NCBI RefSeq assembly: GCF_005281615.1
Contig: NZ_SZZM01000001.1
Coordinates: 1,583,455-1,647,454 of the forward strand
DNA: 64,000 nt
Source of the DNA: Rhodoligotrophos defluvii
GTDB lineage: Bacteria > Pseudomonadota > Alphaproteobacteria > Rhizobiales > Im1
Direction of reading: 5' to 3'
The notes beneath the pieces were generated by a model, which saw only the letters and a program-made list of their open reading frames with translations, was not told the DNA's origin and did no database searches. Made by a program: the position numbers and the translations under genes. The first letter of the stretch is position 1. The number at the start of each line of letters is the position of its first letter. Below are positions 1-7,587 of this stretch, piece after piece.

Positions 1-20
1 CGAAGTGTTCGCGCGATCAT
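1..20 (-). CDS. Start of a coupled downstream gene, cut by window edge
   Basis: An ATG at 20-18 on the minus strand overlaps the stop codon of the Lrp-type gene (ATGA). It is preceded by GGGAGGAGGA, a near-perfect ribosome binding site with about five bases of spacing. Only six codons (M-I-A-R-T-L) fit before the window ends, so no function can be given. The tight coupling suggests co-transcription with the regulator. Confidence 0.5.
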
Positions 21-550
21 GTCTTCCTCCTCCCGGCAAAACTGGCGACAAATCTTGCCGCCTCTTCTTTCAGCGCGTGCGTATCCTTGATCACGCCGTG
101 ATGCTTGTAGACGCGGCCGATCATGAAGCTTTCGGTGTCATTGATGCCTTCCACGGTCTTCAGTTCGTCGAGCAGAAAGCTGTGCAGCTCGGCGGTTGAG
201 CCAAGAGTAAGCTCGATGATGAGGTCATAGGGGCCGGTCATCGAGTAGACCCGCTCGACGAAATCGTAGGAGGCAAGCCGCGCCGCCACCTCGTCCAGGT
301 GCTTGCGCGCGACCTCCAGGCCGATGATGGCCGCCACGCCCTTGCCGCGGCGCAACGGGTCGGTCATCGCCTTCACCGCGATCACCCCATCATCGATCAG
401 CCGGCGCAGCTTCTTGCGCGCGGTCGCTTCCGTGACACCCACGCGCCGCGCCAGCTCCACCGTCGACAGGCGGCCGTCCGTGCTGAGCGCCCGCACGATC
501 GCCTGCTCCACCGCATCGAGCTCGCCGGCTATATCGGTTTCCAGCATCAT
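17..550 (-). CDS. Lrp/AsnC-family transcriptional regulator
   Basis: This 177-residue protein has the two-part Lrp/AsnC layout. A winged helix-turn-helix occupies about residues 10-60 (STVELARRVGVTEATARKKL), and a ligand-binding RAM/AsnC domain covers about 75-150, with the typical MTGPYDLIIEL strand. Proteins of this family sense amino acids or related small metabolites and usually control neighbouring transport or catabolic genes. It lies 71 bp downstream of the M20 hydrolase gene on the same strand and may belong to the LysR-amidinotransferase-M20 unit. Two consecutive ATG codons (550 and 547) could serve as start. The effector cannot be told from sequence. Confidence 0.9.
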   Translation of the reverse strand: MMLETDIAGELDAVEQAIVRALSTDGRLSTVELARRVGVTEATARKKLRRLIDDGVIAVKAMTDPLRRGKGVAAIIGLEVARKHLDEVAARLASYDFVERVYSMTGPYDLIIELTLGSTAELHSFLLDELKTVEGINDTESFMIGRVYKHHGVIKDTHALKEEAARFVASFAGRRKT

Positions 551-621
551 TCCGGCCAGTAATTACGCCTTTCAGGCAATCAAACTAGCCAATTGTGCCG
601 CAATCCGTCAATCCATCCGCT

Positions 622-1857
622 CTATTTTCCTGCAGCAAACTCCTCGAGAATGGTGCCGGTGGCCTCTGCCATCACCCGCAAGCCGGCGACGATGTCATCG
701 GGAGCGGTGTCTTCCTCGGGCGTGTGGCTGCGGCCGCCTATGCTGGGCACGAACAGCATGCCGGCCGGAATCTGGCTGGCCATGCTCATGGCATCGTGGC
801 CGGCGCCGCTCGGCATCGTTCTGGAGCTGAGCTGCAGGCGTTGCGCCGCCCGGGTCAGATGGCCGATCATGCTCGGTGCCATGGCGGCCGACGGCTCGCC
901 TCCGGCCAGCACCACCGATCCGGTGGCGCGGGCTTGTGCAGCCGCGACTTGAGCGAGCTCGGGCATGGCCGCCTCGATCCGGTCGAGCGCCTCGAGCGAC
1001 GGGCTACGATACTCGACCAGCAGCTCGGCCCGCTCCGGCACCACGTTGAAGGCCCCCGGCGCGATCTTGGCTCCACCCAGGTTGAACACGGTGTTTGGCC
1101 CGCCATGGGTCTGCACGAAGTCGCGGAAGGCGGTGGCGAAGGCAAACATGGCCTGGGCCGCATCGGACCTGGCGGCCATGGGCGTGGTGCCTGCATGGTC
1201 CGCGCGCCCGTGAAAGGTTGCCCGCGCCCGACGGATGCCGACGATCTCCGTCACGATGCCAACGGCACGGCCTTCGCTTTCCAGCACCGGCCCCTGCTCG
1301 ATATGAATCTCGATATAGCCGGCGTGCCGCTGCGGATCGATCCGGGCGATCTCGGCGTCGGCAAGGCCGGCGGCAGCCCGCGCTTCAGCAAGCGTGCGTC
1401 CGTCCGCGCCCTTCGCTTGAGCCACCTCATCCCAGGTGAGCGAGCCGCCGAACACGCGGCTGCCGAGCAGCGACACGATCGTGCCTTCCTCATCGCTGAA
1501 CGACACCACCCCGATGCCGACCGGACCGGGCGCGCCGGCAGCCATGAAGGCGCGGGCGATCTCCAGCCCTGTCATGACGCCGAGGGCGCCATCGAGCCAA
1601 CCGCCCATGGGCACCGTATCGGTATGGGAGCCGATCAGCAGATAGCGCTCGGCTCCGGGCGTATAGCCGAACACATTGCCGATGCCGTCGATCGAGGCGT
1701 CGAGGCCGGCTTGCTCCATGCGGTCACGCAGCCAGCGGCGCGCCGCCATATCCTCTTCGCTCAAGGCGAGGCGGCTGCCGCCCTTGCCCACATTGCCGAT
1801 GGTGGAAAGCTCTTTCAGGTCGCGCAGCAGCCGTGCGCCGTCGACATTCAGGTTCAT
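622..1857 (-). CDS. M20-family Zn-dependent amidohydrolase (N-carbamoyl-L-amino acid / allantoate amidohydrolase type)
   Basis: A 411-residue enzyme of the HyuC/AllC group of peptidase family M20. The metal ligands are visible: GSHTDTVPMGG (His78, Asp80), the LDG Asp near 89, SDEEGT (Glu123/124), HIEQGPVLE, and a late GHDAMSMA His. The ADHAGTTPM motif of the dimerisation lid is also present. Family members hydrolyse N-carbamoyl amino acids, allantoate or ureidoglycolate, releasing ammonia and CO2 in the cytoplasm. The ATG at 1857 is preferred to the TTG two codons upstream. It sits 12 bp behind the amidinotransferase gene, so the two are probably one operon. The true substrate is open; a ureido compound fits the neighbourhood. 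Confidence 0.88.
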   Translation of the reverse strand: MNLNVDGARLLRDLKELSTIGNVGKGGSRLALSEEDMAARRWLRDRMEQAGLDASIDGIGNVFGYTPGAERYLLIGSHTDTVPMGGWLDGALGVMTGLEIARAFMAAGAPGPVGIGVVSFSDEEGTIVSLLGSRVFGGSLTWDEVAQAKGADGRTLAEARAAAGLADAEIARIDPQRHAGYIEIHIEQGPVLESEGRAVGIVTEIVGIRRARATFHGRADHAGTTPMAARSDAAQAMFAFATAFRDFVQTHGGPNTVFNLGGAKIAPGAFNVVPERAELLVEYRSPSLEALDRIEAAMPELAQVAAAQARATGSVVLAGGEPSAAMAPSMIGHLTRAAQRLQLSSRTMPSGAGHDAMSMASQIPAGMLFVPSIGGRSHTPEEDTAPDDIVAGLRVMAEATGTILEEFAAGK

Positions 1858-1869
1858 GACCAATTCTCT

Positions 1870-2862
1870 CTACAGTCGGATCAGGGGCTGGTGGGCGCAG
1901 CGGAATGAGCCGCCGACGCGATAGACGGCCTCGTAAGGCGTGCGGATCACTTCGAAGCCGCGTGCCTTCAGTTCGCCGGCGACGTAGTCGTGGGGCTCCT
2001 CCGAAGGCATCATCACGGTGCGGTCGTCGAGCACCAGGTTGTTGCAGGCGAGGTGCCGCTTGGCGGCCTCCTTGCCGACGACGATGCGGTCCCAGTTCGC
2101 AAGATGGCCCGGCAGACCCTCGGGAAAGGCCTCCATGCACACCACGGCTAGCCCCTCGCGCGGGGTCATGAGCACGCAGTCGAGGTGGGGGAACAGCGGG
2201 TCGAGCTTCACCATCTCCACATCGTATTCGGGGCCGAGCGCATGCTGCAGCCAGCGGGCACCCTCGGGATTGGAGCAGTTGCCCGAATGCCCCACCAGGA
2301 TCTTCTTGCCCAGCACGAAGATGTCGCCGCCTTCGAGATAGCCCCAGCCCGGCCCCTCCGCATTGTCATCCGCCCCCCCATCCGGCTGGGCGAAATAACG
2401 GGCGCCCCGCTCCATGGTCGAGGCCAGGATGTGCCGCACCGAGAAGCGCTGGCGCCGGTGGAACAGCGAGCGCGGGGCAAGCTCGATGACGTTGTTGCCG
2501 ATGGTGACGAAGGGGTCACGCAGCCAAGGGGTCATGCAGCCATGGTTCTCGCCGCGCGGGAAGGCGAGATTGCCATCGCTTAACCGTCGCGGCTGGTGGA
2601 TCTTGATGCCAAGCCCGCGCAGCAAGACCACTGCGCCGTCGAGCTGGGATTTGAAGGCGGCGAAATAGTCCGGATCGGCCTCGGCCACCGGCCGGCCCTG
2701 GTTTGTTATCCAGAAGCGCTCGAAGTCCCCGTAAGCGCGCGCTTTGGAGTCCGCCAGGAATTTCGGGATGATGAACTGATCGGCCCAGCCATAGATGCAT
2801 TCCTTGAGGGTGCCCCATTCGCTGCTGACGCCGATCGGCTCCGTTCCATTCTGCGTTTCCAT
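1870..2862 (-). CDS. Amidinotransferase-fold (GME superfamily) protein, glycine amidinotransferase-like
   Basis: This 330-residue protein shows the guanidine-modifying superfamily hallmarks: a LEGGD motif (residues 176-180), the catalytic HLD (His226, Asp228) and a C-terminal Cys322 in GGSFRCAHQP. In arginine:glycine amidinotransferase the equivalent Cys attacks the guanidinium carbon and carries the amidino group. Relatives include dimethylarginine hydrolases and arginine deiminases, so transfer versus hydrolysis cannot be settled by eye. The ATG at 2862 gives normal family length; the frame stays open further upstream but would overlap the LysR gene. It lies 17 bp downstream of the LysR gene and 12 bp upstream of the M20 hydrolase. 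The neighbourhood (two ureohydrolases, creatininase, DUF1989) supports a role in guanidino-compound metabolism. Confidence 0.85.
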   Translation of the reverse strand: METQNGTEPIGVSSEWGTLKECIYGWADQFIIPKFLADSKARAYGDFERFWITNQGRPVAEADPDYFAAFKSQLDGAVVLLRGLGIKIHQPRRLSDGNLAFPRGENHGCMTPWLRDPFVTIGNNVIELAPRSLFHRRQRFSVRHILASTMERGARYFAQPDGGADDNAEGPGWGYLEGGDIFVLGKKILVGHSGNCSNPEGARWLQHALGPEYDVEMVKLDPLFPHLDCVLMTPREGLAVVCMEAFPEGLPGHLANWDRIVVGKEAAKRHLACNNLVLDDRTVMMPSEEPHDYVAGELKARGFEVIRTPYEAVYRVGGSFRCAHQPLIRL

Positions 2863-2879
2863 GTCCCTGTCTTTCGTTG

Positions 2880-3815
2880 TCAGGCTTCCAACAGCGCAGG
2901 TACCAGCCCATGCGCCTTGCGCAGGTCCTCGAGGAAGGCGTTGAGCACACGAAGATCCGCCAAGCCTTTCCTCACCGCGAACTCGAAATCGGAGTAGAAG
3001 GCGAATTCCTGCGGCAAAAGCGGCTTCAGCTCGCCCTTTTCGATCCAGGCTTCGGCGTAGTGGCACGGGAGATAGCCGATGAACGCGCCGGACCGGATCA
3101 GCGACAAGGTCGCCTCCATGTCATAGGCGGTGGCGGCTGCCTTCAAGCCGGACATGGGCGAGACCTGGCGGTGCACCATGTAGCCGCGCGCCACGAAGTC
3201 GGACGCCAAGACGTCTGCTTTGCTCACCGCATCCTCAGGACGGTTGAACAGGCGGTGCCGCCGTCCGCAATAGAGCATGTGCCTTTCCCGGAACAGGTGC
3301 TCGTAATGCAGTCCGGGCACGTGGTGATAGAAGGCCGATATCCCCACCTGCAGACGGCCTTCCAGCAGCCGCTTCTCGATGGTGGCGGGCTCGGCGACGT
3401 GCAGATTGATGTGCACCGAGTGATCGCGCGAGGTGAACAGGCGGATCGCTTCGTGCAGCCGGCAGTCCTGGTTGCTGGTGGTGGTGTCCACGACGCCCAC
3501 ATGCAGCTCGCCCACCAGCTTGCCGCGCAGCTCGCCGATATCCGCGCGGATGGAATCGAGCGCCTCTTCTAGACGCAAGGCGGCCATATAGATGCGCCGG
3601 CCCTTGTCCGTCAGCTTGAAGCCGACCCGTCCGCGGTCGCACAGGCGGATGCCGAGCCGGGACTCCAGGGTCGACATCTGGGTGCTGATGGTCGAGGCGC
3701 TGACATTCAGCTCGGCCTGAGCGCCCGCGAACCCGCCATTCTCTACCACCTTCACGAACAGGCGCAGAAGCTTGATGTCCGATGGAGCGAGCTGGGGAAC
3801 ACGACTGAGCGGCAT
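2880..3815 (-). CDS. LysR-family transcriptional regulator
   Basis: 311 residues with an N-terminal LysR winged helix-turn-helix (about residues 10-70, including LFVKVVENGGFAGAQAELNVSASTIS) followed by a periplasmic-binding-like effector domain. The start at ATG 3815 gives the standard length; the frame is open to 3920, but that part would run into the divergent gene's leader. It is the first gene of the minus-strand unit with the amidinotransferase and M20 hydrolase, and is divergent from the DUF1989 gene. Inverted repeats in the shared 104-bp promoter region (3825-3855) are candidate binding sites. It likely controls both directions. The effector is unknown. Confidence 0.9.
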   Translation of the reverse strand: MPLSRVPQLAPSDIKLLRLFVKVVENGGFAGAQAELNVSASTISTQMSTLESRLGIRLCDRGRVGFKLTDKGRRIYMAALRLEEALDSIRADIGELRGKLVGELHVGVVDTTTSNQDCRLHEAIRLFTSRDHSVHINLHVAEPATIEKRLLEGRLQVGISAFYHHVPGLHYEHLFRERHMLYCGRRHRLFNRPEDAVSKADVLASDFVARGYMVHRQVSPMSGLKAAATAYDMEATLSLIRSGAFIGYLPCHYAEAWIEKGELKPLLPQEFAFYSDFEFAVRKGLADLRVLNAFLEDLRKAHGLVPALLEA

Positions 3816-3824
3816 GAACTTACT

Positions 3825-3855
3825 TTCGCCTATAACGAAGCGAATTTTTCTCGTT
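3825..3855. promoter_or_regulatory. Candidate LysR operator: two overlapping inverted repeats
   Basis: TTCG-N7-CGAA at 3825-3839 contains the T-N11-A core expected of LysR boxes. It overlaps AACGA-N12-TCGTT at 3834-3855. Both lie between the divergent LysR gene (start 3815) and the DUF1989 gene (start 3920). The assignment to this LysR is inferred from position. Confidence 0.5.
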
Positions 3856-3919
3856 TGATCTTTACCGTAAGCGAGCCGCCACGCAAACTCCGGCAAAACC
3901 CAGAAGGAGTAGTGAGGCA

Positions 3920-4525
3920 ATGGCCAACGGCGAAATCATGACCATTCCGGCGCGGAAGGGGCGCGCGGCTCGGCTGACCAAGGGCCAAGCCATCAAGATC
4001 ATCAATACCCACGGCCATCAGGTGGTCGACACCTGGTGCTTCAGCCTGGAAGAGCTCACCGAGTTCATGTCCATGGAGCACATCCGCCCGACCTTGGGAA
4101 AGATCTTCCCGACCAAGGGCGACGAGCTCTACACCAACCGCCGCCGGCCGATCCTGTTCTTCGAGGAAGACACCTCGCCGGGCATTCACGACACGCTGAT
4201 GGCAGCTTGCGACGACTATCGCTATGGCCTGCTCGGCTGCAAGGAATACCACGACAACTGCACGGACAACCTGCATGCCGCCATGCGCCAGATCGGCTTG
4301 CGCGCGCCCGAGACGCCGAGCCCGCTCAATCTGTGGATGAATATCCCGGTCGACCAGCAGGGCCGCACCAGCTGGGGTGAGCCGGTCTCCAAGCCGGGCG
4401 ACTATGTGGTGCTGCGCGCGCATATGGATTGCGTGGTCGCCATGTCGTGCTGCCCGCAGGACATCCTGCCGATCAACGGCAAGGCAGGAAACACGGTGGA
4501 AGCCCATTATCAGATCCTCGACTAA
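3920..4525 (+). CDS. DUF1989 (urea carboxylase-associated) family protein
   Basis: 201 residues matching the DUF1989 family, with the recognisable C-terminal block HMDCVVAMSCCPQDILPING. Potential metal ligands include His90, Cys97, Cys107, His111, Cys114, Cys171 and Cys177/178. Family members were long called urea-carboxylase-associated proteins. Some pairs are now known as carboxyguanidine deiminase (CgdAB), acting between guanidine carboxylase and allophanate hydrolase. Here only one DUF1989 gene is present and no biotin carboxylase or allophanate hydrolase is in the window, so it may do a related deimination or deamidation. AGAAGGAG lies about ten bases before the ATG. It is divergent from the LysR gene and probably controlled by it. 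Confidence 0.85.
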   Translation: MANGEIMTIPARKGRAARLTKGQAIKIINTHGHQVVDTWCFSLEELTEFMSMEHIRPTLGKIFPTKGDELYTNRRRPILFFEEDTSPGIHDTLMAACDDYRYGLLGCKEYHDNCTDNLHAAMRQIGLRAPETPSPLNLWMNIPVDQQGRTSWGEPVSKPGDYVVLRAHMDCVVAMSCCPQDILPINGKAGNTVEAHYQILD

Positions 4526-4557
4526 GCTGGGCCCGGCGGCGATCGGTGCGGCCGGCA

Positions 4558-5544
4558 TCATGGATTGACGGCGATCAGCACCTTGCCGACCGTGCCGCGG
4601 CTTTCGAGGCAGGCCTGCGCCGCCCGGATCTCCGCGAGCGGAAACTCCGCGGCAACCGGAATCGTCAGGCGCCTCGCTTCGATCGCCTCGATCACATGCC
4701 GCAGGCCCCTGCGCCATTTCTGCGAGCCGGGCACCGCGTGCAGCAGCTCGAAGCCGGCGAGTGAGGTCGACCGCTCGTAAAGCTTCTTACGTATGTCGAA
4801 ATGCGGGTCGCCTGCCGCCTCGCCGATATTGATCACGCGCCCATAGGTGCGCAGCGCATCGAAGCTGCGGCGCAGGATGTCGCTGCCAAGCGAATCGATC
4901 ACCAGATCGACGCCGCGGCCGCCGGTCTCAGCCAGGGCCACCTCGACGAAATCCTCCTTATCGCGCGCGATCACGCGGGCAGCGCCGAATTTGAGGGGTA
5001 TCTCGGTCTTGGCCGGCGAACCGACCGTGCCGATGACCCGCGCGCCCGCCGCCGTCGCCAACTGGGTCAGGGCCAGACCGACGCCGCCGCCGATGGCGTG
5101 CACGAGGATGGTTTCGCCCTTGCGCACCCGGTGGGCGGTGTAGAGCAGGTGATAGGCGGTGAGCGCAACCACGGGAAAGGCGGCCGCCATGCGCCCGTCC
5201 ATGCCCGGCGGCAGGGGAATGACATATTTCTCCGGCACCACCACCATGTCGGCGAACCCGCCGAGCATGGCGGGGCCGGTGATGGCGCTCACCGCCTGGC
5301 CCTCGCGCAATGCGGAGACGCCGCGGCCGCAGGCCCGCACGAAGCCGGTGACCTCGCCCCCGAGAACCGACGGATAGGGTATCGGGTCGGGATAGATGCC
5401 TTGGCGCTTCTGTATGTCGCCCCAATTGCAGGCTGCCCGCACCACGTCGATCAGCACCTGGCCTGGCCCGACTGCTGGCTCCGCCACGTCTTCGAGCCGC
5501 AGCCGCTCGAGCCCGCCGGGCGTCTCGACTACCGCCGCGCGCAT
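4558..5544 (-). CDS. Zinc-independent quinone oxidoreductase / MDR-family alcohol dehydrogenase
   Basis: 328 residues of the medium-chain dehydrogenase/reductase superfamily, NADPH:quinone reductase branch. It has an N-terminal GroES-like part (MRAAVVETPGGLERLRLEDV) and a Rossmann nucleotide motif (HAIGGGVGLALTQLA) near residues 145-160. Structural zinc cysteines are not evident. Such enzymes reduce quinones or enals with NADPH. The ATG at 5544 is chosen because the upstream permease ends at 5546, leaving one base between them; further upstream starts would overlap it. As last gene of the BMP-transporter unit it may process a downstream carbonyl product, but this is only contextual. Confidence 0.85.
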   Translation of the reverse strand: MRAAVVETPGGLERLRLEDVAEPAVGPGQVLIDVVRAACNWGDIQKRQGIYPDPIPYPSVLGGEVTGFVRACGRGVSALREGQAVSAITGPAMLGGFADMVVVPEKYVIPLPPGMDGRMAAAFPVVALTAYHLLYTAHRVRKGETILVHAIGGGVGLALTQLATAAGARVIGTVGSPAKTEIPLKFGAARVIARDKEDFVEVALAETGGRGVDLVIDSLGSDILRRSFDALRTYGRVINIGEAAGDPHFDIRKKLYERSTSLAGFELLHAVPGSQKWRRGLRHVIEAIEARRLTIPVAAEFPLAEIRAAQACLESRGTVGKVLIAVNP

Positions 5545-5545
5545 G

Positions 5546-6499
5546 TCAGTGGCTCTCGCGGTGATAGTATTTGCCGACTGCTTGCGGCGCGACATTGCGG
5601 CCCGAGATCAGCACGAGCGCGAGGATCGAGACCACATAGGGCAGGGTCGAGAAGATCTGGTAGGGCACGTCGGGGTTCTCGAACTGCAGGCGCAGCTGGT
5701 AGGCATCGAACACGCCGAACAAGAGGCAGGCGAGCAGCGCGCCCACCGGGTTCCAGCGCCCGAGAATGACCGCGGCGAGCGCGATGAAGCCCTTGCCGGC
5801 GCTCATGTGCTCGGAGAACACGAACACCTGCGAGAGCACGAGATAGACACCGCCCATGGCCGCGAGGGCGCCGGCCACCAGCACGCAAGCATAGCGCAGG
5901 CCGGCGACCGATAGGCCCGCTGCGTCGCAGGCGCGTGGATTATGCCCCACCGCCCGGATGCTGAGGCCCAGCGGTGTCCAGTACATGAGGATGTAGAGCG
6001 CAGGCACCGCCAGATACATGAGATAGACCAGCAGGTCCTGGTTGAAGAGCACCGGGCCGATGACTGGAATGCTGGACAGAACCGGGATGGCGATCGGCCG
6101 GAACCCGGGCAGCAGCTGGGTGTTGGCGGTGGCGCCTATGGCGATACGGGCGAGGAAGGCGGTGATACCAAGCGAGAACAGGTTGATGGCGACGCCGGCG
6201 ACGATCTGGTTCACCCCCAGCGAGATCGACATGATGGCCATCGGAAGGGCCAGCAGCACGCCAAGCGCCATGCCGACCAACACGCCAGCGAAGGGAGATC
6301 CGGTATGGAAGGTGCCCAGCGCCGCGCCAAAGGCACCCATCAGGATGAGCCCTTCCAGGCCCACATTGAACACGCCCGAACGCTCCGACAGCACGCCGGC
6401 AAGGGCGGCAAAGATGAGCGGCATGGACAAGCGCAGGGCCGAGGACAGGAACTGGACCAAGGCCTGCATGTCCGAGAACAGCTCGAGCATGGCACTCAT
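5546..6499 (-). CDS. BMP-type ABC importer, inner-membrane permease (NupQ-like)
   Basis: 317 hydrophobic residues with about eight predicted membrane segments. It carries the family signature SERSGVFNVGLEGLILMGAF seen in nucleoside permeases of the BMP/NupOPQ class. It would form the membrane channel with the permease gene immediately upstream, with which it overlaps by four bases (ATGA at 6499-6496). Known relatives import nucleosides or purine-like compounds and autoinducer-like sugars. The cluster context suggests a nitrogen-rich ligand here, but specificity is unproven. Confidence 0.92.
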   Translation of the reverse strand: MSAMLELFSDMQALVQFLSSALRLSMPLIFAALAGVLSERSGVFNVGLEGLILMGAFGAALGTFHTGSPFAGVLVGMALGVLLALPMAIMSISLGVNQIVAGVAINLFSLGITAFLARIAIGATANTQLLPGFRPIAIPVLSSIPVIGPVLFNQDLLVYLMYLAVPALYILMYWTPLGLSIRAVGHNPRACDAAGLSVAGLRYACVLVAGALAAMGGVYLVLSQVFVFSEHMSAGKGFIALAAVILGRWNPVGALLACLLFGVFDAYQLRLQFENPDVPYQIFSTLPYVVSILALVLISGRNVAPQAVGKYYHRESH

Positions 6500-7587
6500 C
6501 CTCCCTGTGCGGCCTTGATCGCGGCCGACATGGTGCGCCGGCGCTCGATGAGACGCGCCCAGCGGCTGCGCTGGAAGCTGAAGGCGAGGCCGGTGGCCAC
6601 GAAGATCACGATCAGGCCCTTGAGCGCCTCCACAAGAGTGACCGGCACGCCGGCCGCGCGCTGCATCATATTGGCGCCGCTTTCGAGCCCGGCCATGAAG
6701 GTGGCCGCCACAATGGTGCCGAGCGCGTTGGTGCCGGCCAAAAACGCGATGACGATGCCGTCATAGCCATAGCCGGCACTAAACAGATGGAAGAGGCGGT
6801 GCTTGAGGCCCATCACCTCGAAAGCGCCGGCGAGACCCGCAAGCGCGCCGCCCACCAGCATGGATGTCATGATATGCCGGCGAACCGACATGCCGGCATA
6901 GCGCGCGGCTTGAGGATTGGCCCCGACGGTCTGCAGGGAATAACCGACGGAGGTGTAGCGCATCACCACCGAAAGCAGCAGAGCGGCGATCACCGCCACG
7001 ATCACGCCGGCATGGGCGTCCGTGCGGGGCATGATATAGGGCAGCCACAGGCTCTCGCGGATCTCCTCGGAATAGGGATAGGGCGCGCCCTCCGCCATCA
7101 GCGGCCCCGAGACCGCATAGCTGACGATGTTGATCGCCACGTAATTGAGCAGCAGGGTGACGATCACCTCGTTGAGATCGCGATAAGCTTTCAGCAAGGC
7201 CGGTATGGCCGCCCACACCGCACCGCCGGCGAGCCCGCCCGCCGCGCAGAGCAGGATGCCGAGCAGGCCCGGCAGCTCAGGGCCATAAAGCGCGACGATG
7301 GTGGCGAACAGCCCGCCCATATAGATCTGCCCCTCCGCCCCGATATTGAACAGGCCGACCCGCAGCGGCAGCGCCACGGCGAGACCGGCAAGCAGCAAGG
7401 GACAGAGCTTGACCAGAGTGGCGGAAAGCCCCCAATAGTCGAAGAAGGCGCCACCGAACAGCTCGCGATAGGCGGCGATCGGGCTGTGCCCGGTGGTGAG
7501 GATGAGCAGCGCCCCGATGGCGAGCGCGATGAGCACCGCCCACACGCTCTTGAGCATATAGACCCACCTGAGCAGCTCCAGGGTCAC
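6496..7587 (-). CDS. BMP-type ABC importer, inner-membrane permease (NupP-like)
   Basis: 363 residues, strongly hydrophobic, with the paired signature LRVGLFNIGAEGQIYMGGLF typical of the larger permease in nucleoside-type BMP transporters. The start is GTG at 7587, overlapping the ATPase stop in a GTGA arrangement, so translation is coupled with the preceding gene. It partners the 5546-6499 permease, the twin ATPase and the substrate-binding protein, all in one minus-strand unit. Confidence 0.92.
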   Translation of the reverse strand: MTLELLRWVYMLKSVWAVLIALAIGALLILTTGHSPIAAYRELFGGAFFDYWGLSATLVKLCPLLLAGLAVALPLRVGLFNIGAEGQIYMGGLFATIVALYGPELPGLLGILLCAAGGLAGGAVWAAIPALLKAYRDLNEVIVTLLLNYVAINIVSYAVSGPLMAEGAPYPYSEEIRESLWLPYIMPRTDAHAGVIVAVIAALLLSVVMRYTSVGYSLQTVGANPQAARYAGMSVRRHIMTSMLVGGALAGLAGAFEVMGLKHRLFHLFSAGYGYDGIVIAFLAGTNALGTIVAATFMAGLESGANMMQRAAGVPVTLVEALKGLIVIFVATGLAFSFQRSRWARLIERRRTMSAAIKAAQGG

